The notes below the pieces were generated by a model, which searched no databases, was not told the origin of the DNA, and worked only from the letters and a program-made list of their open reading frames with translations. From Paenibacillus sp. Soil766 (GTDB taxonomy: Bacteria; Bacillota; Bacilli; Paenibacillales; NBRC-103111): a stretch of DNA of 64,000 nucleotides. This document shows positions 52,948-60,852 of this stretch, in pieces (the stretch's first letter is position 1; each line of letters starts with the position of its first letter). Position numbers and translations under genes: made by a program. The stretch lies in the NCBI RefSeq assembly GCF_001428105.1, contig NZ_LMSJ01000034.1, forward strand, positions 254,832-318,831, written 5' to 3'.

Positions 52948-53722
52948 TGCGCATATTCATCTCGATATGTATAACGAAGCGTCAGCGAAGTCAATTATTG
53001 CAGATCTGGAAGCTTCACAGGTGCAGGCCTTGATCGTGGTATCCAGACATCTGGATTCCTGCAAAGCAACGCAACAATTGAAGTCTCTTGCGCCAGATCG
53101 CATATTTGCGGCTTACGGGTTTCATCCAGAGCAAGAGTTACCCACAGAAACACAGGTGGAGACATTAATCGGTTGGATGAGTGAACACGTAAGTGAAATG
53201 GTCGCAGTCGGTGAAATTGGACTTCCATATTACAGTCGACACGAAGTGGAAGAGGCGGGTAAGGCGTTTGACGTAGCTCCTTATATTCAACTGCTGGAGC
53301 GCTTCTTGCAGCTTGCTGCCCAGTGGGACAAGCCTGTTGTGCTTCATGCCGTATATGAGGATGCGGAGATTGTATGTGACCTTCTAGCCAAATATGGGCT
53401 TAAACGAGCGCATTTTCATTGGTTTAAAGGACCTAGTCAGACAGTCGAACGAATGATTGAAGCTGGTTATGTCATATCAATTACGCCAGATGTTCTCTAT
53501 GAAGATGAAATAAGAACGCTTGTTCGAAAATATCCCTTGGAGCTTATGATGGTGGAGACAGACGGGCCTTGGCCATTTGAAGGGCCGTTTGCTTGTGAAG
53601 AGACACATCCGCGTATGATTCACGAAGTAATTGGTCAAATCGCTGATTTGAAGGGGAAATCCGTACAAGATACGGCAGCAATTTTACTCCAAAACACCTG
53701 TCGCTTTTATCAGTTGTCATGA
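52934..53722 (+). CDS. TatD-family metal-dependent hydrolase in the thiamine operon
   Basis: 262-residue TIM-barrel hydrolase: metal ligands AIDAHIHLD (H-x-H), MVAVGEIGLPYY, VVLHAVYEDAEI, AHFHWFKG and MMVETDGPWPFEGP. TatD proteins are usually DNases, but the gene is coupled (14-base overlap) to thiZ under the TPP riboswitch, where Bacillus thiamine-salvage operons use an amidohydrolase (YlmB) to deformylate the imported pyrimidine. A related role in salvage is inferred from position only. Confidence 0.8.
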   Translation: MSAIDAHIHLDMYNEASAKSIIADLEASQVQALIVVSRHLDSCKATQQLKSLAPDRIFAAYGFHPEQELPTETQVETLIGWMSEHVSEMVAVGEIGLPYYSRHEVEEAGKAFDVAPYIQLLERFLQLAAQWDKPVVLHAVYEDAEIVCDLLAKYGLKRAHFHWFKGPSQTVERMIEAGYVISITPDVLYEDEIRTLVRKYPLELMMVETDGPWPFEGPFACEETHPRMIHEVIGQIADLKGKSVQDTAAILLQNTCRFYQLS

Positions 53723-53741
53723 GGCCGCGAATAAATCCAAC

Positions 53742-53790
53742 TGGACAAGTGTTCGTATTGGATCTATAATGAAATAGAACACATGTTCGA
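53742..53790 (+). promoter_or_regulatory. LexA-controlled promoter of tag
   Basis: TGGACA (53742-53747), 17-base spacer, TATAAT (53765-53770). Two Gram-positive SOS boxes overlap: GGACAAGTGTTCG (53743-53755, one mismatch to CGAAC-N4-GTTCG) on the -35 and GAACACATGTTCG (53777-53789) just after the -10. Confidence 0.8.
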
Positions 53791-53815
53791 TATTTGGATG
53801 AGGTGGAAGAATAAC

Positions 53816-54376
53816 ATGACAATCCGATGCGGTTGGGTTAACGAAGACCCTTTATATCAAGATTACCATGACCATGAGTGGGGAGTTCCCGTGCATGATG
53901 ATCGCGTCTTGTTTGAGATGCTGAATTTGGAAGGCGCTCAAGCTGGTTTAAGCTGGTATACGATTTTGAAGAAGCGAGATAACTATCGGGAAGCTTTCGA
54001 TGGCTTTGATCCGCACGTTATAGTGAATTATGATGAGGCGAAGCTGCAGGATTTACTCCAAAATCCCGGCATCGTGCGCAATCGTTTGAAAATAGCTTCC
54101 GTTGTTCAGAACGCGAAATCCTTTCTGAAAGTTCAACAAGAATTCGGCACGTTTGATTCGTACATATGGAGCTTCGTAGGCGGCGAGACCATTAAGAATA
54201 ATTGGGAAGACAGTCGTCAATTGCCTGCCAGTACGGACATATCAGATCGTATGAGCAAAGACTTGAAGAAACGCGGTTTCAAATTCGTCGGTTCAACGAT
54301 TTGTTATGCGTACATGCAGGCAGTGGGCATGGTGAATGATCACAGCCAAGCTTGCTTCCGTTATCACAACGAATAA
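53816..54376 (+). CDS. tag: DNA-3-methyladenine glycosylase I
   Basis: 186-residue Tag glycosylase, excising 3-methyladenine from alkylated DNA. The zinc-snap ligands are visible: Cys5 in MTIRCGWVN, His18 in YQDYHDHEWG, and the C-terminal NDHSQACFRY. DNA-contacting EGAQAGLSWYTILKKRDNYREAF is intact. ATG 53816 follows GAGGTGG; an ATG at 53783 lies within the LexA box. The two SOS boxes imply induction by DNA damage. Confidence 0.95.
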   Translation: MTIRCGWVNEDPLYQDYHDHEWGVPVHDDRVLFEMLNLEGAQAGLSWYTILKKRDNYREAFDGFDPHVIVNYDEAKLQDLLQNPGIVRNRLKIASVVQNAKSFLKVQQEFGTFDSYIWSFVGGETIKNNWEDSRQLPASTDISDRMSKDLKKRGFKFVGSTICYAYMQAVGMVNDHSQACFRYHNE

Positions 54377-54390
54377 CAAGAAGTAATACA

Positions 54391-54432
54391 TAAGGCCATC
54401 TGAAGGACGAATTGTCCGAATCAGATGGCCTT
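54391..54432. terminator. Bidirectional terminator between tag and the SOS-linked gene
   Basis: Perfect stem ATAAGGCCATCTGA / TCAGATGGCCTTAT with inner GGAC / GTCC. Confidence 0.85.
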
Positions 54433-54440
54433 ATTGTACT

Positions 54441-54746
54441 TCAATTGGCATGTTGGAGTTGTTTCTCTATTAAATTAGCTTTGATCATATAAATCCGTTT
54501 GCGGATGTAGAAATCATAAACAGCGCCTGTAAGTTCCTTTGGTTTAATGCGGTTGTTCGTGTCATTATCTATGATTGTCACCGATCCATCATCATAAAAC
54601 TTGAACGTGTAATCGGCATAGTAGGTGTGCGCTTCATCAAGCATGTCATCGATCTGTGCAGGTAAAAGATGGTCAGTGTCACACAATGCCTTCTGATACC
54701 AATAATCTCTCTCGATAAAACGGAAATTGTGACTGGGGTTCATCAT
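54441..54746 (-). CDS. Uncharacterised SOS-linked protein, 101 residues
   Basis: Not recognised. Hydrophilic, aromatic-rich (MMNPSHNFRFIERDYWYQKAL ... DEAHTYYADYTFKFYDDGSVTIIDNDTNNRIKPKEL), no signal peptide or membrane helix, ending with a helical basic tail (YDFYIRKRIYMIKANLIEKQL). Reverse-strand ATG 54746 has GAGGAGG eight bases upstream. Two LexA boxes flank its -10, making DNA-damage induction likely. It is not YneA (no membrane anchor) or an obvious TisB-like toxin. A DNA-repair or checkpoint accessory is possible, but only the regulation is supported. Confidence 0.75.
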   Translation of the reverse strand: MMNPSHNFRFIERDYWYQKALCDTDHLLPAQIDDMLDEAHTYYADYTFKFYDDGSVTIIDNDTNNRIKPKELTGAVYDFYIRKRIYMIKANLIEKQLQHAN

Positions 54747-54770
54747 GTTAACAACCTCCTCATCTATTTA

Positions 54771-54819
54771 GAACATTTGTTCTTGTTTTCATTATAGCAA
54801 ACAAGTGTTCGTAATGGAA
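54771..54819 (-). promoter_or_regulatory. LexA-controlled promoter of the 101-residue gene
   Basis: Reverse-strand TTCCAT (54819-54814), 17-base spacer, TATAAT (54796-54791). SOS boxes: CAAACAAGTGTTCG (54798-54811 on the plus strand, one mismatch) in the spacer and GAACATTTGTTC (54771-54782, perfect) downstream of the start point. Confidence 0.82.
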
Positions 54820-54864
54820 GAGGGAACTATGAAAAAAAGGAAATATTTTCATAGAATTGACATG

Positions 54865-54896
54865 AAAAAAGCCGCCAATCTCTAAGATTGATGGCT
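54865..54896 (-). terminator. Terminator of ypdA
   Basis: Reverse strand: AGCC and CAATC pair with GATTG and GGCT, followed by six T; the stem overlaps the last codons of ypdA. Confidence 0.82.
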
Positions 54897-55868
54897 CTGC
54901 CCGTTAACGATATGTTCGGTAATGGAAAGTCCGTGCAAACGGCCTGTTTCGATGAAGATCTCGTTCGCATCATATTTGGAAGAAGCGACGACACCTGCGA
55001 CATATAAGCCAGGAATGTTCGTTTCCATGGTCTCTGGGTTGACCAACGGTGCGTTCGTTTCTTCATGAAACTGAACGCCAATATCCGTAAGCAGGAACCG
55101 ATCCGGCCGAAAGCCGGTTAGGGCAAGTACGAAGTCATTCTCCAGAGTGACGTGTTCGCTTCCTTTTCGCACATAAACGATATGTTCGTCTATTCGTTCA
55201 ACCTGAGCGTCGAACCACATTCGGATGCGCCCTTTGTTCACCATGCTTTCAAATAAGGGGCGGACCCAGGGTTTGATATTGGCAGAGAAATCTTTCCCTC
55301 GATAGACGACTGTCACATCAGCACCAACGCGGAGCAAATCCATGGCAGCATCGACTGCTGAATTGTTACCGCCGATGATCGCAACCTTCGCTCCGGCATA
55401 TGGATGCGCTTCTTTGTAGTAATGCGTCGTTTTCGGAAGGTCTTCCCCAGGAATACCCAGCAAGTTGGGATGATCGAAATATCCAGTAGCGACAACGACT
55501 TTAAGCGTATCATAAGTAGCTTTATTGCCAAATTGATCGGACGTATGAACCTTGAAACCAGTTTCTACTTGCTCAATTCGAATAGCTTCTTCATAAGATC
55601 GAATGCGCAGCTGCTCACGGCGAGCGACTTCACGATAGTAAACCAGCGCCTCTTGGCGGTAAGGTTTATCATGCGGGGTCGTAAAAGAGTAACCGCCAAT
55701 CTCTAGCAATTCCGGTGTACTGAAAAATTGTAAATACGTAGGGTATAAATAAATGGCATTCACGATACAGCTTTTCTCTATAAGTAATGGCGACAGACCA
55801 GCGCGCCCTAAGGCAACAGCTGCCGATAATCCGCAAGGACCCGCACCAATAACAATGACTTGTTCCAA
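54882..55868 (-). CDS. ypdA: Bacillithiol-disulfide reductase YpdA (Bdr)
   Basis: 328-residue flavoprotein; YpdA reduces bacillithiol disulfide with NADPH. FAD motif QVIVIGAGPCGLSAAVALGRAG at the N terminus with the conserved Cys in GPCG, NADPH motif VAIIGGNNSAVDAAMDLLRVGADVTVVYR, and the C-terminal IPGLYVAGVVASSKYDANEIFIETGRLHG. TTG 55868 is chosen because GGAGGAGG lies just upstream; an earlier TTG at 55886 falls before that site. Works with BrxC (9528-9869) in thiol redox control. Confidence 0.92.
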   Translation of the reverse strand: MEQVIVIGAGPCGLSAAVALGRAGLSPLLIEKSCIVNAIYLYPTYLQFFSTPELLEIGGYSFTTPHDKPYRQEALVYYREVARREQLRIRSYEEAIRIEQVETGFKVHTSDQFGNKATYDTLKVVVATGYFDHPNLLGIPGEDLPKTTHYYKEAHPYAGAKVAIIGGNNSAVDAAMDLLRVGADVTVVYRGKDFSANIKPWVRPLFESMVNKGRIRMWFDAQVERIDEHIVYVRKGSEHVTLENDFVLALTGFRPDRFLLTDIGVQFHEETNAPLVNPETMETNIPGLYVAGVVASSKYDANEIFIETGRLHGLSITEHIVNGQSHQS

Positions 55869-55964
55869 CGTAACTACCTCCTCCAATACATGCTTCTTAG
55901 TCTATAGTAGCGCACGAGGTAGGAGATGCCAAGTTTGAATACCTTTGCAAATAAGTCGAATTAA

Positions 55965-56017
55965 CGAAAAATAGAGCAGCCACCTGCTCCTAAAGAGGGC
56001 ATGGATGGACTGCTCTA
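55965..56017 (-). terminator. Terminator of the 59-residue gene
   Basis: AGAGCAG / CTGCTCT stem; on the reverse strand ATTTTTCG follows. Confidence 0.7.
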
Positions 56018-56031
56018 ACGTAAGAAGCCGA

Positions 56032-56211
56032 TTATTTTTGGTTTAGCTGCTCTTCTTCATTTTCTTCACTAATATCGTCTTTGGCAAGATTGATAGAAGA
56101 TGTGCTTGGCGCGTTTTCCAACGTATCATTGACGAAAGCCATATCTTGATTCTCCGCATTCATGTTCGTAGTACCTGTATAGTTGCCTTCATGTTTCTTA
56201 TTTTCCACCAT
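56032..56211 (-). CDS. Small acidic protein, 59 residues
   Basis: Short reverse-strand gene with AAAGGAAG eight bases before ATG 56211 and its own terminator. The product is hydrophilic and ends in an acidic, Glu-rich tail (KDDISEENEEEQLNQK). Resembles small, unstructured spore-former proteins, but no family is recognised. Convincing as coding by its signals. Confidence 0.65.
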   Translation of the reverse strand: MVENKKHEGNYTGTTNMNAENQDMAFVNDTLENAPSTSSINLAKDDISEENEEEQLNQK

Positions 56212-56382
56212 AGGAGCACTTCCTTTTCTTCTGATTTACAGTACGTGGTTAATGTGTTCTAAAGAGAAGGATTTTATTCCCTTTTTTAGACAGAGTGGAT
56301 TAGGAGTGTGAGTGCATATAGTTCCTTACGGCAAAATCCGCTATAATAAGCGAAGATGGCATGGAAAAGGAGAGAAATACAA

Positions 56383-56691
56383 ATGAACACATCAAACATT
56401 AAACATATGGTCGTTTTCAAGTTGCATGGGGGTAAGAACAACGCAAATGCCGAGCAATTCCTGAAGATCAGCGCCGAAGAGCTAACAACCATACCTGGTG
56501 TTGAGCAATTTGAAGTGTTGCGCCAAGTAAGTGTTAAAGCGGATTACGACTATGGTTTCTCTATGGTTTTTGCAAATCAAGCCGCTTATGAGGCTTATAA
56601 TAATCACCCCGTACATACCCAGTATGTGGCTGAGCGTTGGATGAAAGAAGTTAGCTCCTTTCAGGAAATCGATTTTCAAATTTTCGAATAA
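56383..56691 (+). CDS. Dabb-family stress-responsive alpha/beta-barrel protein
   Basis: 102-residue dimeric ferredoxin-like-fold protein of the Dabb (PF07876) family: NIKHMVVFKLHGG at the start, ELTTIPGVEQFEVLRQV, the central DYDYGFSMVFANQAAYEAYNNHPVHTQYV, which is the diagnostic segment. Catalytic role is unknown for most members. ATG 56383 follows AAAGGAGAG. A TATAAT at 56342-56347 suggests its promoter. The next gene starts 17 bases later. Confidence 0.87.
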   Translation: MNTSNIKHMVVFKLHGGKNNANAEQFLKISAEELTTIPGVEQFEVLRQVSVKADYDYGFSMVFANQAAYEAYNNHPVHTQYVAERWMKEVSSFQEIDFQIFE

Positions 56692-56707
56692 TAGGAGGGA
56701 CGTCTAG

Positions 56708-56962
56708 ATGAAAGTGTTGAAATTACCCAAGGATGAAAAAGACGCCATCATTAGTGATTTGCAGGAACATTTAGATGTCGAGCTCGGGGTAACCGTAGGT
56801 CAAATTGCAGCAGAGCAATTGATTGACTACATGCTTCAACAACTGACGGCCCCTATTTATAACCTAGCGATCGAGGATGCAATTAAAGGCGTTAGAGACC
56901 GAATGACAGTACTAGAGGACGATCTCTATGCGATGAAAGTAACCAAACTTACTCGGAGATAA
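56708..56962 (+). CDS. DUF2164-family protein
   Basis: 84-residue helical protein of the DUF2164 family (KLPKDEKDAIISDLQEHLDVELGVTVGQIAAEQLIDYMLQQL; IYNLAIEDAIKGV). Function unknown. ATG follows AGGAGGGACG. Third position in the run Dabb - DUF2164 - NUDIX; probably one operon with Dabb. Confidence 0.83.
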   Translation: MKVLKLPKDEKDAIISDLQEHLDVELGVTVGQIAAEQLIDYMLQQLTAPIYNLAIEDAIKGVRDRMTVLEDDLYAMKVTKLTRR

Positions 56963-57007
56963 TGTCCATTGACTCGTGTAAGAGCCTGATTGGAGTGGGA
57001 AAACGTT

Positions 57008-57643
57008 ATGAAGAAGTCGGAAGAGCATTTTGATGTGTTTGATGCGAAAAGGAATTGGCTCGGCGTGGCGCCTCGCTCCGAGGTTCATGCCAAGGGACTA
57101 TGGCACCAGACCTTCCAATGCTGGATCGTCAGCTTGGAAGAGGATGTACCGAAGCTTCTGCTTCAGTTAAGGCATCCTGACAAAGATCTGTTCCCAGATT
57201 TATTGGATATCTCCTGTGCAGGGCATCTAGCTGCTGGTGAAACTGTCGAAGAAGGGACAAGGGAGTTAGAGGAAGAGCTAGGGCTCTCCGTTTCATTCGA
57301 GGACTTAATTCCCTGCGGTGTCTATGCGGAGGAAGATGTGATTTCGGACACGCTGATTGATCGTGAGTTCTGTCATGTCTTCCTTTACCACTGCAATCAA
57401 CCGCTGCGGAGCTATGAACTCCAACCCGATGAGGTGACTGGACTATTCGCTGTGACTGTTTCGGATTTTAAACAACTTGTTAGCGGTGAACGGGTGGAGA
57501 TTACGGCAAATGGGATCAAAAGAGGAAGTAACGGCGAGTACAAAGATGTCATACGGCAGATTTCGTTAAAGGAAGTGGTTCCTCATCCAACGGAATATTT
57601 TGAGCTGCTTTTTCAAAAGATGGGGGAACATGGTTGGAAGTGA
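57008..57643 (+). CDS. NUDIX hydrolase
   Basis: 211-residue NUDIX protein. Nudix box GHLAAGETVEEGTRELEEELGL (about residues 75-96) has the full G-x5-E-x7-R-E-x2-E-E-x-G pattern, so it should be an active Mg-dependent pyrophosphohydrolase. The N-terminal FDVFDAKRNWLGVAPRSEVHAKGLWHQTFQCWIV is that of the IDI-like/YfcD-type NUDIX group. ATG 57008 after GGAGTGGG; an upstream frame extension to 56990 is unlikely. Substrate unknown. Confidence 0.9.
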   Translation: MKKSEEHFDVFDAKRNWLGVAPRSEVHAKGLWHQTFQCWIVSLEEDVPKLLLQLRHPDKDLFPDLLDISCAGHLAAGETVEEGTRELEEELGLSVSFEDLIPCGVYAEEDVISDTLIDREFCHVFLYHCNQPLRSYELQPDEVTGLFAVTVSDFKQLVSGERVEITANGIKRGSNGEYKDVIRQISLKEVVPHPTEYFELLFQKMGEHGWK

Positions 57644-57690
57644 GGATGTTAACACTGAAGCCATATATGAAGACCTGCAGATAGGAACGG

Positions 57691-57723
57691 AAAAGAACCG
57701 ATCAGTTGATCTGATCGGTTCTC
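57691..57723. terminator. Bidirectional terminator between the NUDIX and small membrane-protein genes
   Basis: AGAACCGATCAG / CTGATCGGTTCT perfect stem; the reverse strand has TTTTCC after it. Confidence 0.85.
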
Positions 57724-57736
57724 GTGCGTAGTATCT

Positions 57737-57901
57737 TTAGACGAAATAAGCATTCGCAACGTAGACATACGCGATGTAACATACGATGGAGAGGCCGATG
57801 CAGGTGATTCCCCATGCAATTTTTTGCTTAAACAAGAGCAAAAATCCTGCGCTGAAGGCAGATCCCATGATAAGCATTGAAATAAAAGTTAGTACACCCA
57901 T
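57737..57901 (-). CDS. Small two-helix membrane protein, 54 residues
   Basis: Short gene with AAGGAGA at the right distance before ATG 57901. It encodes two hydrophobic helices (GVLTFISMLIMGSAFSAGFLLLF and AWGITCIGLSIVCYIAYVYV) split by KQKI. It starts 14 bases after the ypbS stop, so the two are one transcript. No family is recognised. Confidence 0.7.
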   Translation of the reverse strand: MGVLTFISMLIMGSAFSAGFLLLFKQKIAWGITCIGLSIVCYIAYVYVANAYFV

Positions 57902-57915
57902 GGAAATGTATCTCC

Positions 57916-58170
57916 TTACCCTTTGTTTACGTAATCACGAACCATATCCTCAGTAACAAGGGAACGGAGTGGAGAAATACCTTTTTGGGCATGGGCGATA
58001 ATTTGGGCCGTAACCGCGTTGATGGCATCAACGTTAAATGGCAGCCCGCGTTTGCACAGATCGACAGCCGCATCAATGGCGTGCTCACGCTGCGCATCAA
58101 GCTCAGCAAATCGAACGAGATGCAAATGCTGTGCATTCGAATGTTTGGAAATCGCTTCATGTACATTCAT
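57916..58170 (-). CDS. ypbS: DUF2533-family protein YpbS
   Basis: 84-residue protein matching the YpbS/DUF2533 family (VHEAISKHSNAQHLHLVRFAELDAQREHAIDAAVDLCKRGLPFNVDAINAVTAQI). Function unknown; conserved in Bacillales. Reverse-strand ATG 58170 follows AAAGGAGA. Upstream partner of the small membrane protein gene. Confidence 0.85.
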   Translation of the reverse strand: MNVHEAISKHSNAQHLHLVRFAELDAQREHAIDAAVDLCKRGLPFNVDAINAVTAQIIAHAQKGISPLRSLVTEDMVRDYVNKG

Positions 58171-58332
58171 GTTAAAGTTCTCCTTTAGTGACTAGATTGT
58201 CTTCTAGTATACACGATAGAAAAGCCAAGGAACAGGTTTGCACATAGAAAACAGATGAACAAATCGTGATTTTTCATTCATTGCATGAACATGTAATGGC
58301 ATTAATAAGATAGATAGCTCGGAGTGATCCCC

Positions 58333-60819
58333 ATGAACGTGTTACCTATAAAAGCAATACTTCCACAACTCGTACATACCTTACAAGAACGAACCTGTGC
58401 AATCGTAGTCGCGCAGCCTGGGGCGGGCAAAACAACGCAGGTTCCATTAGCTTTATTGGAGGCGGCGTGGCTGCAAGGCCAAAAGATCCTCATGCTCGAG
58501 CCAAGAAGACTTGCAGCCCGCGCAGCAGCACGTTTCATGGCTAAGCTGTTAGGTGAGGAAGTCGGTCAGACGATTGGTTATCGGGTGAAAAATGATACAC
58601 GTGTTGGACCGAAAACTCGGATTGAAGTTATCACGGAAGGCGTTCTAACCCGTATGCTGCAGCAGGATCCTGCCTTGGATGGGGTTGGCATCGTCATATT
58701 TGATGAGTTTCATGAGCGCAGCCTGCATGCAGATATTGGGCTTGCTCTCTGTCGTCAATCACAACTATTACTTCGGGAAGACTTAAGAATCTTGCTGATG
58801 TCCGCAACTCTGGAAGCAAAAGAGATTTCTGCACTTCTAGATGATGCGCCGATTATTGAGAGTGAGGGCCGAACGTATCCCGTTGCAACTCACTATCTCC
58901 AACAGAAAGTAGTAGGGAGAATAGAACCTGCAATAGTCGCAAGCATTGGGCAAGCATTACGTGAGCACGCTGGCAGTCTACTCGTATTTCTGCCAGGTGC
59001 GGCGGAAATCCATCGTGTCGCCAATGGACTTGCGGCATTGCGATTAGGACCCACAGTGGAGATCGCACCGCTGTATGCGAATCTCTCTATAGAAGCACAA
59101 GACCAAGCGCTGGCGGCTGTCCGCACGCCTGGCCATCGCAAAATCGTGCTGGCCACCTCGATCGCCGAGACCAGCCTGACAGTCGAGGGGATCACGGTTG
59201 TGATCGACAGCGGCCTCATGCGTGTGCCGCGGTTCTCGCCTCGCACCGGCATGACCCGTCTGACGACAGTGCCAGTTTCCGTTGCCTCTGCCGATCAACG
59301 CAGAGGCCGAGCAGGGCGTCTCGGTCCAGGCGTGTGTTACCGCCTGTGGACCGAGACCGAGCACCGGCAGCTCCCGCCGAGCTCAACGCCCGAGATCCGC
59401 GAAGCTGATCTCGCTCCGCTGGCGCTGGAGCTTGCCGCCTGGGGCGCGCCAGACCCCGCTGCGCTGGTCTGGCTAGATCCACCGCCTGCTGCAGCCTATC
59501 AGCAGGCGCGGGAACTGCTCGTGCAGCTAGGCACGCTGCACGAGGACGGAGGCCTAACGCCGCACGGCAAGCGTGTCGCGGCGTTAGGCCTGCACCCGCG
59601 GCTTGCGCACATGGTGCTGCAAGCCATCCCGCTCGAGCTCGGCGCACTGGCGTGCGAGCTCGCGGTCATGCTCAGCGAGCGCGATTTCATGCGCGCCGCT
59701 AGTCGGGATGCGGATGTGCGCAGCCGCATCGAAGAGCTCTGGCGCGCGCTGCGTGGCGACGCGCGCGAGGGGGTGGACCTTGACCTTTGCCGCCGTATAA
59801 CGGCGGAGGCAAAGGTCTTGATGCAGTCGCTCGGCATCCGGCCGAGCGTGAGCCCTGCAGAGGCGAGCGGGCTGCTGCTCGCCTTCGCTTTCCCCGACCG
59901 TGTCGCGCAGCGACGGTCGGCGGGGCGGTTTACGCTCGCGAACGGCCGCGGGGCCGTGCTGCCGGAGCTGCAGCCGCTCTCGAACGAGCGATATATCGTC
60001 GCAGCAGAGCTGGACGATAACGGGGTCGAGAGCCGCATCTATCTTGCTGCTCCACTCGAAGAGGAGCAGGTGTTCACCGCTTTTGAAACTCACATCCGCA
60101 AGGAACAGGTTGTAGAGTGGGATCGTGAGGTGGGGTCAGTGCGAGCGAGAGAACGGTGGCAGCTTGGTTCGCTCACACTCAAAGATAAGCCGCTTCACGA
60201 ACCCGATCCAGATCTCGTATTACAGGCCTTACTTGCAGGGATACGATCAGAATCCTTAGAAATCCTACCTTGGACCCGAACGGCACGTCAACTTCAAGAA
60301 CGCAGCATCTTTCTATACCGTTTTACGGACAATTGGCCTGATCTTCGTGATGAAACACTGCTGGAAACCATTGAAGAATGGGCAGGTCCGCATCTGTATG
60401 GACTGAAAAGTAAAGGAGCTTTGAGCCGCCTTAACTTGACAAGCCTATTAGAAGAAATGCTAACATGGGAGCAGCGACGTTCGTTAGACGAATGGGCGCC
60501 TACACACATTCAAGTGCCGAGTGGGTCACGAATCCCAGTTGACTATAGCAACATGGAATCACCGACGCTATCTGTACGTTTGCAAGAGATGTTTGGATTA
60601 GCAGACACGCCTCGAATTGCCAAAGGAAGGGTACCTATCACTTTGCACTTGCTGTCGCCAGCACACCGTCCGATGCAAGTGACGAAGGATTTGGCTAGCT
60701 TTTGGCGTGAAGCCTACTTCGAAGTGAAAAAAGATCTAAAAGGCCGCTACCCCAAGCACTACTGGCCTGATGATCCCATGGCAGCGATCCCGACGAACCG
60801 TGCAAAACCTAGAACCTGA
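58333..60819 (+). CDS. hrpB: ATP-dependent helicase HrpB
   Basis: 828-residue superfamily 2 DEAH-type helicase; HrpB is a bacterial RNA helicase of uncertain target. Walker A QPGAGKTTQVPLALLEA near residue 32, motif Ia EPRRLAARAAARFMA, motif II in the DEFH form (IVIFDEFHERSLHADIG), motif III LLMSATLEAKE, motif VI DQRRGRAGRLGPGVCYRLW, then HA2 and the HrpB C-terminal domain. ATG 58333 follows GGAGTGA; a GTG at 58324 overlaps that site. Composition is mosaic: the middle (about 59100-60060; 73% GC in the hand-counted line 59401-59460) differs from the ends (48% at 60721-60780), hinting at recombination with a GC-richer donor. Long antisense frames there are by-products. Confidence 0.93.
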   Translation: MNVLPIKAILPQLVHTLQERTCAIVVAQPGAGKTTQVPLALLEAAWLQGQKILMLEPRRLAARAAARFMAKLLGEEVGQTIGYRVKNDTRVGPKTRIEVITEGVLTRMLQQDPALDGVGIVIFDEFHERSLHADIGLALCRQSQLLLREDLRILLMSATLEAKEISALLDDAPIIESEGRTYPVATHYLQQKVVGRIEPAIVASIGQALREHAGSLLVFLPGAAEIHRVANGLAALRLGPTVEIAPLYANLSIEAQDQALAAVRTPGHRKIVLATSIAETSLTVEGITVVIDSGLMRVPRFSPRTGMTRLTTVPVSVASADQRRGRAGRLGPGVCYRLWTETEHRQLPPSSTPEIREADLAPLALELAAWGAPDPAALVWLDPPPAAAYQQARELLVQLGTLHEDGGLTPHGKRVAALGLHPRLAHMVLQAIPLELGALACELAVMLSERDFMRAASRDADVRSRIEELWRALRGDAREGVDLDLCRRITAEAKVLMQSLGIRPSVSPAEASGLLLAFAFPDRVAQRRSAGRFTLANGRGAVLPELQPLSNERYIVAAELDDNGVESRIYLAAPLEEEQVFTAFETHIRKEQVVEWDREVGSVRARERWQLGSLTLKDKPLHEPDPDLVLQALLAGIRSESLEILPWTRTARQLQERSIFLYRFTDNWPDLRDETLLETIEEWAGPHLYGLKSKGALSRLNLTSLLEEMLTWEQRRSLDEWAPTHIQVPSGSRIPVDYSNMESPTLSVRLQEMFGLADTPRIAKGRVPITLHLLSPAHRPMQVTKDLASFWREAYFEVKKDLKGRYPKHYWPDDPMAAIPTNRAKPRT

Positions 60820-60852
60820 CCCCATTTAACTTAGAAAGGAACGGAGCAAGTC

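Noticed and set aside
59216-60093. Several reverse- and forward-strand frames inside hrpB
   Set aside because: Low-complexity Arg/Ala-rich translations in the GC-rich core; shadows of hrpB.
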